Below are positions 16,748 to 25,830 of a stretch of DNA of 64,000 nt, one piece after another. The position numbers and the translations under genes were made by a program. The notes beneath the pieces were generated by a model that had not been told where the DNA came from, made no database searches, and saw only the letters and a program-made list of their open reading frames with translations. Position 1 is the stretch's first letter; each line of letters begins with the position of its first letter. The DNA comes from Clostridium aquiflavi (lineage in GTDB: Bacteria; Bacillota; Clostridia; Clostridiales; Clostridiaceae). The stretch lies in assembly GCF_031344075.1 (NCBI RefSeq), contig NZ_JAVJAN010000009.1, forward strand, positions 33,321 to 97,320, in the 5' to 3' direction.

Positions 16748-19123
16748 TTAGTCTCTTAAAGTAGCACCTAATTTATATTCTAAAGATCTTAATATCTTAT
16801 CATGTACTTTATTAACTTCTTTATCTGTTAATGTTTTATCCGCTCTATAGCAAATAGCATAAGCTATACTCTTCTTACCATCAGGAATTTGTTTTCCTTT
16901 GTATATATCGAATAATTCTACTTTTTCAACTAAATTTCCGCCAGCTTTTCTTATGCACTCTTCAATTTCTTGAACTAGTATACTATCATCTACAAGTAAC
17001 GCAATATCTCTTGTAACCGCAGGGAATTTAGGTAATGCTTTATATTTTTTATCCATGTCAGCATTTTCATATAATGCATCTAAGTTGAGTTCTGCAATAA
17101 AGCAAGGTACATCAATACCATAATTTTCAGTTATATCTAAATGAACTTCTCCTAAAGTACCAACTACATTCTTACCTATAACAAGTTTTGCAGTTTTTCC
17201 TGGATGATAACTTACATTTTCACTTTCTCTTTCATATTTAGAATTCTTTATTCCAAGACCATCTATTATGTTTTCAACTGCGCCTTTAAGATCTAAATAA
17301 TCGCAATCTCCATACATACCAATAGTTAATATGTTTCTTTCAGTTGGAATCTTAGTTTCATCTTCATTTTTAATATATACTTTAGCCATTTCAAATAGTC
17401 TAACATAGTCATTATTTCTTGAGTAATTTCTTCCTAAACATTCCATCATTGAAGGTATAGTGGAAGTTCTCATAACACTATAATCTTCACCTAATGGATT
17501 TTTAATTCTAACTACATTTCTAAGCTCGCTATCTTCTGGTACATTAATTTTATCAAATACCTTTGGAGATACAAATGAATAACTTATAGATTGATTTAAT
17601 CCACTGCCTGTAGCAAGCATTACTACTTTATCATCTAATAATCTCTTTCTATATTTAGGTTCTCTTGATGTAGCTACGCTAAATATTGTAGCAGGAATAA
17701 CATCATATCCATATATTCTAGCTATTTCTTCTGCTATATCTTCTTTAATAGCTATATCTATTCTAAATGTTGGAGCTGTTACATTTAAATTGTCTCCATG
17801 GATTTCTGTAAATAAATCAACACTATCTAGGCATTTTTTCATTTCTTCTTTAGAAATATCTGTTCCAAGGAATTTATTGACCCAGTTAAAATCAACAACT
17901 AATTTTCCAGTTTCTTTCTTTTTATTATATATATCTATTGTTCCTTCTACAATTTCTCCAGCACCTAATTCACAAATTAAAGCACATGCTCTATCAATTG
18001 CAAGTTTAGCCAAGTTAGGATCTATATCTTTTTCAAATCTTCCAGAAGCTTCACTTCTTAAGTTTAACTTCTTAGAATTAACTCTTATGTTAGTACCATC
18101 AAAGTTTGCAGATTCGAAAATAACTTCAGTTGTATCTTCTTTTATTTCTGAGTTTAATCCACCCATTATTCCAGCTAATCCAACTATTTTATTGTCATCT
18201 TTTATGCAAAGCATAGAGTCATCTAATTCTCTTTCAGCTTCATCTAAAGTAGTGAATTTTTCACCTTGTTTAGCTCTTTCAACTACTATTTTATTAGTAG
18301 ATATTTCTCTAGCATCATAAGCATGCATCGGTTGACCTAATTCAAGCATTACAAAGTTTGTAATATCAACTATATTATCTATAGGTCTTATTCCTGCTTC
18401 AAGAAGTCTTTCTTGAAGCCAACCTGGTGATGGTTTCACTTTTACATTTTTAACTTTTCTAGCCATGTATCTTAAACACAAATCATCTTTTACTTCAACT
18501 TTTAGTTCATTATCTACATTGCCTTCACCAGAAACTTTATATTCTAAATTAGGCATCTTATAAGTAGTTCTTAAAGCTGCTGCTGTTTCTCTAGCCATAC
18601 CAACTATACTTAAACAATCAGGTCTATTTGAAGTTATTTCAAAATCTAAAATAGCTTTATTTAACTTTAATAATTCTTTAAGTTCTACTCCAAGTTTAGT
18701 ATCTGTAGGTAAAATCATTAATCCATGAACGGGTTCATCTCCTGCAATTCCAAGTTCTTCTTCAGAACAGAACATACCATTTGATGGTACCCCTCTAAGC
18801 TTACCTTTTTTAATCTTAGTTCCATCTGCCAATGTTGAACCATGTAAAGCTACTGGTACTACGTCTTGCTCTTTCATGTTTGTTGCAGCAGTAACTATTT
18901 GAATAGTTTCAGTTCCAATATCAACTTGACAAATGCTTAGTTTATCAGCATCCGGATGTTTTTCTATTTCAGTAATTTTTCCTGTAACAACTTTATCTAT
19001 AACATCACCTTGAATTATTAATTCTTCTAATTGTGATCCTGTTAAAGTTAATTTATCTCCTAATTCTTTAGGGCTAACATTTATATCAACATAATCTTGT
19101 AACCAACTAAATGGTACTTTCAT
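16748..19123 (-). CDS. pheT: Phenylalanyl-tRNA synthetase beta subunit
   Basis: 791 residues, the usual length. Order: an OB-fold tRNA-binding domain (about 40-150, KLSICQVDIGTETIQIVT..), B3/B4 editing region (about 210-370, with SEASGRFEKDIDP), B5 domain (about 405-475), a catalytic-like core (about 480-690) and a C-terminal ferredoxin-fold anticodon domain (FPAVTRDIALLVDD to end). It forms the alpha2-beta2 enzyme with PheS and removes mischarged tyrosine. The ATG follows AATGAGGAGGAAAAAAT. It lies 34 bases after pheS and shares its T-box control. Confidence 0.96.
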   Translation of the reverse strand: MKVPFSWLQDYVDINVSPKELGDKLTLTGSQLEELIIQGDVIDKVVTGKITEIEKHPDADKLSICQVDIGTETIQIVTAATNMKEQDVVPVALHGSTLADGTKIKKGKLRGVPSNGMFCSEEELGIAGDEPVHGLMILPTDTKLGVELKELLKLNKAILDFEITSNRPDCLSIVGMARETAAALRTTYKMPNLEYKVSGEGNVDNELKVEVKDDLCLRYMARKVKNVKVKPSPGWLQERLLEAGIRPIDNIVDITNFVMLELGQPMHAYDAREISTNKIVVERAKQGEKFTTLDEAERELDDSMLCIKDDNKIVGLAGIMGGLNSEIKEDTTEVIFESANFDGTNIRVNSKKLNLRSEASGRFEKDIDPNLAKLAIDRACALICELGAGEIVEGTIDIYNKKKETGKLVVDFNWVNKFLGTDISKEEMKKCLDSVDLFTEIHGDNLNVTAPTFRIDIAIKEDIAEEIARIYGYDVIPATIFSVATSREPKYRKRLLDDKVVMLATGSGLNQSISYSFVSPKVFDKINVPEDSELRNVVRIKNPLGEDYSVMRTSTIPSMMECLGRNYSRNNDYVRLFEMAKVYIKNEDETKIPTERNILTIGMYGDCDYLDLKGAVENIIDGLGIKNSKYERESENVSYHPGKTAKLVIGKNVVGTLGEVHLDITENYGIDVPCFIAELNLDALYENADMDKKYKALPKFPAVTRDIALLVDDSILVQEIEECIRKAGGNLVEKVELFDIYKGKQIPDGKKSIAYAICYRADKTLTDKEVNKVHDKILRSLEYKLGATLRD

Positions 19124-19157
19124 ATTTTTTCCTCCTCATTTACCTTTAAATTCTTTA

Positions 19158-20177
19158 TTAAAATTGATTTAAGAATCTCATGTCACTTTCGTATAGTAAT
19201 CTTATATCATCTATACCATACTTAAGCATTACCATTCTATCAACACCAAATCCGAAAGCGAATCCACTATATACTTCTGGATCTATTCCACAATTTCTAA
19301 GTACATTTGGATGAACCATACCACAACCTAAAAGTTCTATCCATCCACTATTTTTACATACTCTACAGCCTTCTCCTCCACATACAAAACAAGTTGCATC
19401 CATTTCAGCTGATGGTTCTGTAAATGGGAAGTGATGTGGTCTAAACTTAGTTTGAACTTTATCGCCAAACATCTTCTTAGCAAATAATTCTAAAGTTCCT
19501 TTTAAATCTGCAAAAGTAACTCCTTTATCTATAACCAAACCCTCCATTTGATAGAATATAGGTGAATGTGTTGCATCCACTGAATCTGATCTATAAACTT
19601 TACCTGGTGAAATCATCTTAATTGGTGGCTTTTGATTTTCCATAGTTCTAACTTGAACTGGTGAAGTTTGAGTTCTAAGAACTATATTATCATTTATATA
19701 TAATGTATCTTGTTCACTTCTAGCCGGATGATTTTTAGGTATATTTAATGCTTCAAAATTATAGTGATCATATTCAACTTCTGGACCTTCTTCAATTGTA
19801 AATCCCATTGATACAAATATATCTTCCATATTTTGAAGTGTTAATTCTAATGGATGTCTCTTTCCTATAACCTTCTTTTTACCTGGAAGTGAAATATCTA
19901 TAGTTTCACTAGCAAGTTTTTCTGTTTTCTCTTTATCTTTTATTTTCTTTATTGCTGTCTCTAATTTTTCTTCTACTTTAGCTTTAGCTTCATTAACTAG
20001 CTTTCCTACTAAAGGTCTTTCTTCTGCAGATAATGCCCCCATACCTCTTAATATTGTAGTAAGTTCCCCTTTTTTTCCTAAGAACTTAACTCTAATTTCT
20101 TCTAATTCATTACTTTTCATTGAATTTTCAATTTGCTTTAATGCAAGTTCTTGCAATTCTTTAAGTTTTTCTTTCAT
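19158..20177 (-). CDS. pheS: Phenylalanyl-tRNA synthetase alpha subunit
   Basis: 339 residues with the start at MKEKLKELQ, placed by GAAAGGAGAAAAAAC just upstream. The reading frame extends 11 codons further, but those lie over the ribosome site and should not be translated. An N-terminal coiled-coil tRNA arm (1-95) is followed by the class II core with motif 2 FRPHHFPFTEPSAEMD, a zinc-site-like CFVCGGEGCRVCKNSGW stretch, and motif 3 GFAFGFGVDRMVMLKYGID. It charges tRNA-Phe together with PheT. Expression is set by the T-box leader at 20216-20465. Confidence 0.96.
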   Translation of the reverse strand: MKEKLKELQELALKQIENSMKSNELEEIRVKFLGKKGELTTILRGMGALSAEERPLVGKLVNEAKAKVEEKLETAIKKIKDKEKTEKLASETIDISLPGKKKVIGKRHPLELTLQNMEDIFVSMGFTIEEGPEVEYDHYNFEALNIPKNHPARSEQDTLYINDNIVLRTQTSPVQVRTMENQKPPIKMISPGKVYRSDSVDATHSPIFYQMEGLVIDKGVTFADLKGTLELFAKKMFGDKVQTKFRPHHFPFTEPSAEMDATCFVCGGEGCRVCKNSGWIELLGCGMVHPNVLRNCGIDPEVYSGFAFGFGVDRMVMLKYGIDDIRLLYESDMRFLNQF

Positions 20178-20215
20178 GTTTTTTCTCCTTTCAAACATTT
20201 TTATGTACAATAAAA

Positions 20216-20465
20216 AATCGTCCCCCTATAAAAGGGACGAATTATCCGCGTTACCACCCTAATTGAAACTTATAAAAATATATTATAAGAATCCAACTTA
20301 AAATTTAACGGCATTGACCGCTAGCTACTACTTAATTTCACAGCTAGAACTCCTGAGTGAACTTCAACATTATTTCATTTAAATAAGCTTCCAGTCTATG
20401 ACTTATTCTCCCTAAAAACTTTCTAATATCTACTCTCTCATTCACAGTTTATAATTATTTAATTC
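20216..20465 (-). promoter_or_regulatory. T-box leader of pheST (specifier UUC)
   Basis: The T-box sequence AGGGTGGTAACGCGG is at 20246-20260. The terminator CGTCCC..GGGACG with a T run is at 20219-20239. The specifier reads TGAAGTTCACTC, codon UUC for Phe at 20359-20361. Uncharged tRNA-Phe should stabilise the antiterminator and let pheST be transcribed. Confidence 0.93.
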
Positions 20466-20471
20466 CCTATA

Positions 20472-20500
20472 ATTATACAAATAAACTAATTAAAATTCAA
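20472..20500 (-). promoter_or_regulatory. Promoter of the pheST T-box transcript
   Basis: On the minus strand TTGAAT (20495-20500), 17-base spacer, TATAAT (20472-20477). The transcript would start near 20465, just before stem I of the T-box. Confidence 0.75.
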
Positions 20501-20510
20501 TACTAAAAAT

Positions 20511-21290
20511 TCAATTAAAATTTTGTCTTACTTTTTCATAAATTATAATGGATGTCGCTATAGCTACATTTAAAGATTCTGCTCCACCTGGCATGGGTAT
20601 TTTAACTCTTCTATCGGCTAAGTCTAACACTTCATCAGATACACCATTTCCTTCATTGCCAACTGTAAGTATAGTCTTTCCTTTTAAATCTTCTTTAAAA
20701 AAATCTTTACTACTTTCTAATGACGTAACTATTAATTTAAATCCATCTTTTTTCAATGATTTTATTAATGAAAAATCATCATCATAATATATAGGCATAT
20801 AAAACAATGATCCCATTGTTGATCTTATTGTTTTTTCATTATATATGTCTACAGTTCCTTTAGATAATATTATTCCATTTACACCTGCTGCATGAGCAGT
20901 TCTTATTATAGTTCCTAGATTTCCTGGATCTTGTACTTTATCGCAAAACAAATAAAAATCCCCTTGAAAATCTAGATTTTTATTCTCCATTTTAACTATA
21001 GCAATTATTCCTTGAGGATTTTCTGTTGATGTTAAATCTTTAAATAAATTATCAGCAATACAATAAACCTTTTTATTTTCTATATTGTTTTTATCTATAT
21101 AATTATCTAATTTTTCATACCCTACTTCAGTTAATATTAAATAATCTATATCTAAATTTGCTTTTATTGCTTCATTAACAAGTCTAAATCCTTCAATTAC
21201 ATATTTATTAATTTTATTTCTATTTTTTCTCTCTTTGAGTTTTTTAGCTTCTTTATATATAGTATTTTCTTTACTTTCAATAAAAATCAA
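20511..21290 (-). CDS. TrmH/SpoU-family RNA 2'-O-methyltransferase
   Basis: 259 residues. The three SpoU motifs are clear: DPGNLGTIIRTAHAAG, TVGNEGNGVSDEVL and IPMPGGAESLNVAIATSI. These form the knotted SAM-binding fold. An N-terminal substrate-binding domain (1-95, EAKKLKERKNRNK.. YVIEGFRLVNEAI) is as in the RlmB/TsnR branch. It methylates a ribose in rRNA or tRNA; the site is unknown. Start is TTG behind GAGGTGTAGACT. It follows ktrA after 14 bases, so it is part of the ktrBA transcript, and precedes the pheST promoter. Confidence 0.88.
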   Translation of the reverse strand: MIFIESKENTIYKEAKKLKERKNRNKINKYVIEGFRLVNEAIKANLDIDYLILTEVGYEKLDNYIDKNNIENKKVYCIADNLFKDLTSTENPQGIIAIVKMENKNLDFQGDFYLFCDKVQDPGNLGTIIRTAHAAGVNGIILSKGTVDIYNEKTIRSTMGSLFYMPIYYDDDFSLIKSLKKDGFKLIVTSLESSKDFFKEDLKGKTILTVGNEGNGVSDEVLDLADRRVKIPMPGGAESLNVAIATSIIIYEKVRQNFN

Positions 21291-21304
21291 AGTCTACACC
21301 TCAA

Positions 21305-21973
21305 TTATTTTAATCTTACTATCATACCCTCAAGTTTACTTAAATCTTCTGCTGAACCAATAGCTACTATTATATCTTTAGCTTTTACAATGTGATCAGC
21401 TGAAGGTGATATATTTATATCTTCGCCTTCTTTAATTGCCATAACATTTATTCCATACTGACTTCTTAATTTTATTTCCCTTAGACTTTTTCCATCCCAT
21501 TCATCTAAAGCTTCAATTTCCATTATACTGTAGTCTGAAGATAATTCAATATAATCTAATATACTAGAAGAAACTAAATTATGAGCAACTCTAACCCCCA
21601 TATCTTGTTCTGGTAATATTACCCTATCAGCACCAATTTTATACAAAACTTTAGAATGTATCTTATTATTAGCTTTTGCAATTATATATTTAACACCTAA
21701 TTCTTTAACAAGTAATGTTGCCATAATGCTTGCTTGTATATTAGATCCTATAGTTACAATTGCAACATCAAAATTTCTAAGTCCTAATGTTCTTAATGCA
21801 TTCTCATCAGTAGAATCCATTTGAACTGCATGAGTTACATTATCAGAAATATCTTGAATTATATCTTCGTCTTTATCTATTACTAAAACATCATTTCCTA
21901 AGTCATATAAAGTCTTAGCAACAGAAGCACCAAATCGACCTAACCCAATCACCACAAATTGTTTGTTTACCAA
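21305..21973 (-). CDS. ktrA: Potassium uptake regulatory subunit KtrA (RCK protein)
   Basis: 222 residues, cytoplasmic gating ring of the Ktr potassium channel. N-terminal Rossmann domain begins FVVIGLGRFGASVAKTL (GxGxxG) with the conserved acidic DKDEDIIQDI after strand 2. It binds ATP, ADP or NAD(H). The C-terminal RCK_C domain (about 140-222) is where c-di-AMP binds in related proteins. Start is TTG behind GGAGTGACTTAG. It lies 13 bases after ktrB, confirming the pair. Confidence 0.93.
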   Translation of the reverse strand: MVNKQFVVIGLGRFGASVAKTLYDLGNDVLVIDKDEDIIQDISDNVTHAVQMDSTDENALRTLGLRNFDVAIVTIGSNIQASIMATLLVKELGVKYIIAKANNKIHSKVLYKIGADRVILPEQDMGVRVAHNLVSSSILDYIELSSDYSIMEIEALDEWDGKSLREIKLRSQYGINVMAIKEGEDINISPSADHIVKAKDIIVAIGSAEDLSKLEGMIVRLK

Positions 21974-21986
21974 AACTAAGTCACTC

Positions 21987-23336
21987 CTATCCTATCAATA
22001 TCTTACCTTCTGGATATCTATATCCCTTTTTTTTCTTTCTATTTAACAATGCTAAAATTACAGTTAATGGACCAACTCTACCACAATACATAGTAAGCAT
22101 TATTACAATCTTTCCTGTAAATGATAATTGTTGCGTTACTCCAGTAGTTAATCCTACTGTACCAAAAGCTGAAGTTGCTTCATAAAGTAAATTTATAAAA
22201 GATTGATTTGGTTCCACTATGGTAAGAATCATTGTCACTATCATCACAAGCATCATTGCAATAAAAAATAAAGTAAATGCTTTATATACTAAATCTTTTG
22301 AAAATCTTTTTTCAAATGCTTCAGTATCTTCTCTTCCTTTTAAAACAGAAATTACTGTTAAAATCAGAACACCAAATGTAGCAGTTTTTAAACCACCTGC
22401 TGTTGAACCCGATGATCCTCCTATAAACATTAATATTATAGTAATTAATTTACCAGACATCGTCATATCATCAGTAGAAATACTATTAAATCCTGCTGTT
22501 CTTGGAGATACAGATGCAAAAAATGAATTTAATATTTTGTCTTTAAAAGACATCCCACCTATAGTTTGCATATTCTTATATTCAAATAAAAATATACATA
22601 TAAATCCAAAAATAATTAAAAATATAGTAACTAATAATACCACCTTAGAATTAAGAGATAATCTTTTAGAACTTTTATTATAATTATATATTTCAAGCCA
22701 TACTGTAAAACCTAAACCACCAATTATTATTAAAGCACTTATGCTTAATATTACTACTATATTACTAGAATAACCAGTTAAACTATTAAAATTTCCAAAT
22801 AAATCAAACCCTGCATTACAAAATGCTGAAATAGAATGAAATATACTATAAAATAATCCCTTTGAAAATCCAAGCTGCGGTATGAACTGAGTTGATAATA
22901 ATAAGGCGCCAAAAAACTGAACTGAAAATGTTAATGCAAAAACATATTGAACCATTCTTACTAAACCTTCAATATTGAAAGTGTTCATAGCTTCCTGCAT
23001 TAATAATCTATCCCTTAAAGTTATCTTTTTTCCTAATAATATTGCAATAAATGTAGTAAAAGACATGAAGCCCATGCCACCAATTTCTATTAACATTATA
23101 ATTATAACTTGACCAAAAGTACTCCAGTGAGTTCCTGTGTCTAATGTAACTAACCCAGTAACACATACTGCTGATGTAGATGTAAAAATGGCATCTATAA
23201 AATTTGTACTTTCACCGCTGACAGAAGAAATAGGTAAAGTTAATATAAGTGCTCCTATTAAAACAACTATAGCAAAACCTATAGATAGCACTTGAACTGC
23301 ATTAAGTCTTGATTTTTTTGTCAGAACTTTTCCCAT
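21987..23336 (-). CDS. ktrB: Potassium transporter KtrB (TrkH family)
   Basis: 449 residues with about eight to ten membrane segments arranged as four pore repeats. The selectivity-filter regions can be read: TSTSAVCVTGL, SISAFCNAGFDLFG, SVSPRTAGFN and ATSAFGTVGL, each carrying the conserved glycine. It is the K+ (and Na+-coupled) pore held by KtrA. The ATG follows TTTTGAGGTGAGTAT. The spacer upstream (23337-23460) is too short for a c-di-AMP riboswitch and none was recognised. It heads the ktrB-ktrA-SpoU operon. Confidence 0.94.
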   Translation of the reverse strand: MGKVLTKKSRLNAVQVLSIGFAIVVLIGALILTLPISSVSGESTNFIDAIFTSTSAVCVTGLVTLDTGTHWSTFGQVIIIMLIEIGGMGFMSFTTFIAILLGKKITLRDRLLMQEAMNTFNIEGLVRMVQYVFALTFSVQFFGALLLSTQFIPQLGFSKGLFYSIFHSISAFCNAGFDLFGNFNSLTGYSSNIVVILSISALIIIGGLGFTVWLEIYNYNKSSKRLSLNSKVVLLVTIFLIIFGFICIFLFEYKNMQTIGGMSFKDKILNSFFASVSPRTAGFNSISTDDMTMSGKLITIILMFIGGSSGSTAGGLKTATFGVLILTVISVLKGREDTEAFEKRFSKDLVYKAFTLFFIAMMLVMIVTMILTIVEPNQSFINLLYEATSAFGTVGLTTGVTQQLSFTGKIVIMLTMYCGRVGPLTVILALLNRKKKKGYRYPEGKILIG

Positions 23337-23460
23337 ATACTCACCTCAAAAGGTTAATTTAAAATTACTTCATTTTATTTTACCTATTTAATATAAATTT
23401 TATGTAAACTAAAGATATATAAATAATTTTTATATTATAATATTTTTCAATATATAATAA

Positions 23461-23482
23461 AAATGCGACCTAGGTCGCATTT
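23461..23482 (-). terminator. Terminator of infC-rpmI-rplT
   Basis: Perfect palindrome AAATGCGACCTAGGTCGCATTT starting 3 bases past the rplT stop, with flanking A and T runs. Confidence 0.85.
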
Positions 23483-23484
23483 TA

Positions 23485-23844
23485 TTAAGCGTTTAATTGT
23501 TTTTTAGCTACTTCTACTAAATCAGCAAATGCTTTTGCATCATTTATAGCGATTTCTGATAACATTTTTCTGTTTATATCGATACCAGCTAATTTAATTC
23601 CGTTCATGAATTTTGAATATGAAAGACCATTGATTCTTGTTGCTGCATTTATTCTAGCAATCCATAATCTTCTGTAATCTCTCTTTTTATTCTTTCTTCC
23701 AACATAAGAATTTCTTAATGCTCTAATTACTGATTCGTTAGCTGTTTTAAATAACTTACTCTTTCCACCGTAGTATCCTTTTGCAAGTTTTAAAACCTTT
23801 TTATGATTCTTACGAGCGTTTTTTGCTCTCTTTACTCTTGCCAT
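23485..23844 (-). CDS. rplT: 50S ribosomal protein L20
   Basis: 119 residues, canonical: starts ARVKRAKNARKNHKKVLKLA and carries GYYGGKSKLFKTANESVIRAL and RKNKKRDYRRLWIARINAA. Needed for early 50S assembly by binding 23S rRNA. In Firmicutes L20 also represses its own operon by binding the infC leader. The ATG follows ACAGGAGGTTTAAAGC. Last gene of the operon. Confidence 0.98.
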   Translation of the reverse strand: MARVKRAKNARKNHKKVLKLAKGYYGGKSKLFKTANESVIRALRNSYVGRKNKKRDYRRLWIARINAATRINGLSYSKFMNGIKLAGIDINRKMLSEIAINDAKAFADLVEVAKKQLNA

Positions 23845-23872
23845 GCTTTAAACCTCCTGTAACCTCTTCAAA

Positions 23873-24070
23873 TTATAGATATGGTAATAATTTTTTCATT
23901 ACTTTTTCTTCTGATTTTGATACGTATCCACCTTTTCTAAGATTTCTCTTAGTTTTAGGACTCTTCTTTGTTAATATATGGCTTTTGAATGCTTTCGCTC
24001 TCTTAAGCTTTCCTGTACCTGTTTTCTTAAATCTCTTTGCTGCACCTCTGTGGCTTTTCATTTTTGGCAT
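23873..24070 (-). CDS. rpmI: 50S ribosomal protein L35
   Basis: 65 residues, full length: starts PKMKSHRGAAKRFKKTGTGK, highly basic throughout, ends KKLLPYL. Sits between infC and rplT as in most bacteria, 21 bases after infC, with AGAGGAGGATTTTATTT ahead of the ATG. Confidence 0.98.
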   Translation of the reverse strand: MPKMKSHRGAAKRFKKTGTGKLKRAKAFKSHILTKKSPKTKRNLRKGGYVSKSEEKVMKKLLPYL

Positions 24071-24091
24071 AAATAAAATCCTCCTCTCAAG

Positions 24092-24604
24092 TTATCCCTT
24101 TTTAGGGCCTAAAACCATTGTCATGTTTCTGCCTTCTTTTTTTGGATGCTTTTCTATTTGGCAGACATCTTCCAATTTCTTTGCGAAGTTATCAAGAATT
24201 CTTGCTCCAATATGAGTCAATTCCATCTCTCTACCTCTAAATCTAACAGTGATTTTAACTTTATCTCCGTCTAATAAGAATTTTCTGGCATTCTTTGCTT
24301 TTATAGCAATGTCATGTTCTTCTATTGTAAGACTTACTCTTACTTCTTTAACACTTACAACCTTTTGTTTCTTCTTAGCTTCTTTTTCTTTTTTAGATTG
24401 TTCATATATGAACTTACCAAAGTCCATTATTTTACACACTGGAGGGTTTGCATTTGGTGAAATCATAACTAAATCTAACTCTTGTTCTTCTGCTATTCTC
24501 ATAGCTTCTCTTGAAGAAATTACACCTAATTGTTCTCCATCATTTGCAACTACTCTTAATTCTTTTTGTCTTATCTCTTCATTAATAAAATAATCTTTAC
24601 TAAT
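24092..24604 (-). CDS. infC: Translation initiation factor IF-3, with AUU start
   Basis: 170 residues from an ATT codon at 24602-24604. The upstream in-frame GTG at 24611 overlaps the GGAGGTG ribosome site itself, while ATT sits 8 bases after GGAGG. The resulting start ISKDYFINEEIR aligns with Bacillus IF-3 (SKDFIINEQIR). AUU in infC is a known autoregulation device, because IF-3 rejects non-canonical starts. Two domains are seen: N-terminal (1-75, ..LDLVMISPNANPPVCKIMD) and C-terminal 30S-binding (ISVRLTIEEHD-like region to MVLGPKKG). It keeps the 30S subunit free and proofreads the initiator tRNA. Confidence 0.96.
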   Translation of the reverse strand: MSKDYFINEEIRQKELRVVANDGEQLGVISSREAMRIAEEQELDLVMISPNANPPVCKIMDFGKFIYEQSKKEKEAKKKQKVVSVKEVRVSLTIEEHDIAIKAKNARKFLLDGDKVKITVRFRGREMELTHIGARILDNFAKKLEDVCQIEKHPKKEGRNMTMVLGPKKG

Positions 24605-24611
24605 ACTTTTC

Positions 24612-24748
24612 ACCTCCGAGGAATTTTATACATAATAAAAGACGGCCATAAGCCGTCTTACACTATCACTATTGATAAAATCTAGAGATATAACCACACT
24701 AGTACTTCACAACTGTATGGTGAGAAACGGCTATGTTTCTTCTTTACG
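24612..24748 (-). promoter_or_regulatory. infC leader with attenuator (L20-leader type)
   Basis: A 140-base structured leader ends in GACGGC/GCCGTC (24641-24657) followed by TTTTATT, a premature terminator just ahead of the infC ribosome site. Position and layout fit the L20-responsive leader of Firmicutes infC operons. The pairing details of the antiterminator were not worked out. Confidence 0.7.
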
Positions 24749-24754
24749 AACTAA

Positions 24755-24783
24755 ATTATATCAAGCATTTCATAATGTGTCAA
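24755..24783 (-). promoter_or_regulatory. Strong sigma-A promoter of infC-rpmI-rplT
   Basis: Perfect consensus on the minus strand: TTGACA (24778-24783), 17-base spacer, TATAAT (24755-24760). It overlaps the 3' end of the ytxC gene. Confidence 0.92.
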
Positions 24784-25678
24784 TACTTTTTATTATTATT
24801 TTTTTATTTTCACATTTCATGCATCCTGTGCAATATTCGACCCTCTCTTCAAACACATTATTAATAGTATCTAAAAATTCTCTATTAATAGAATTCTCTT
24901 TATTATGAATTATTATTTTTTTAGGAGTGTTTGTAATTAATCCACTTATTAATATATCTTCTGTACTAACATCGCTCATTTTCTTACAATCCGAAAATTC
25001 TTCCTTAAATGTTTTTAATAAATCTGTTCCATAATTATCAGTTACTATATAGTTACCATTTTCTTCTATAGATATATCTATCAGTTCTATCTTGCAATCT
25101 TGTATATCAACAAAATACTTTAATAACTTAACAAATTCCTTATACTCCTTTTCAACAATATAATTTTCAACTACTTTTTGTATTATTTTCTCTATATCGC
25201 CTCTAAGTTTCTTCATTCTAAATGTTATAAATCCATTTATATTAATTTCTTGCTTTTCTTTTATGCAATCTTTTATCTCTTCAATAATTCCGTTCATCTT
25301 ATTTAAATAATAAATAGAGTTACCATCTTTTAATCCACTTTCACATTCTAATACTTTAACAATATCATCTTCTATTTCTAATATTTCATCTTGTTTTAAG
25401 AAAAAATAATTTTCTGTTAAAAATTCAAACATTTCTTTTTGTCTATAATTTTCAATAACAACTTTATATAAAATATTACTTACATATAAATTAATAATAT
25501 CTTTTACCTTTTCATTATAATGTTCTTCTTCACAAATAATTTTTATAATATGAGTCTTATCTTCTATGCTTTCTACTAATCCTATTATTATATTTTTTTT
25601 CTTTAGCAATTCTCTTAAATCTTGTAATTCACCAACAAAATCTAATTCATCATTATAAGCTAATTTCAAAACAAGCAT
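24770..25678 (-). CDS. ytxC: YtxC-like sporulation protein
   Basis: 302 residues from the ATG at 25676-25678 (MLVLKLAYNDEL), which is 8 bases behind GGGAG. An in-frame GTG 9 bases upstream overlaps this ribosome site. The protein resembles the YtxC family of spore-formers: central MNGIIEEIKDCIKEKQEIN.. and GFITFRMKKLRGDIEKIIQKVVENY, and a C-terminal part with ILISGLITNTPKKIIIHN and VEYCTGCMKCENK. No membrane segment. The biochemical role is unknown even in Bacillus. Its last 14 bases overlap the -35 region of the infC promoter. Confidence 0.72.
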   Translation of the reverse strand: MLVLKLAYNDELDFVGELQDLRELLKKKNIIIGLVESIEDKTHIIKIICEEEHYNEKVKDIINLYVSNILYKVVIENYRQKEMFEFLTENYFFLKQDEILEIEDDIVKVLECESGLKDGNSIYYLNKMNGIIEEIKDCIKEKQEININGFITFRMKKLRGDIEKIIQKVVENYIVEKEYKEFVKLLKYFVDIQDCKIELIDISIEENGNYIVTDNYGTDLLKTFKEEFSDCKKMSDVSTEDILISGLITNTPKKIIIHNKENSINREFLDTINNVFEERVEYCTGCMKCENKKIIIKSIDTL

Positions 25679-25830
25679 GGATTTCACTCCCTTCTTACAT
25701 TAGTATGTAATAAACTTAAAACTCTTATACTTATAAAAATACTAAATTTTAGATTTTCATATCCTATTGTTTTTTTTTTAATCTTGTAGTAATTTCTTAT
25801 TATAAATTACTATATTAAAGGAGTATTACT

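Noticed and set aside
23337..23460. c-di-AMP riboswitch before ktrB
   Set aside because: The spacer is only about 120 bases and lacks the conserved core, so any c-di-AMP control would be through KtrA protein.
23781..24215. 144-codon plus-strand ORF
   Set aside because: It lies wholly opposite rplT, rpmI and infC, which are certain genes, and has no ribosome site.
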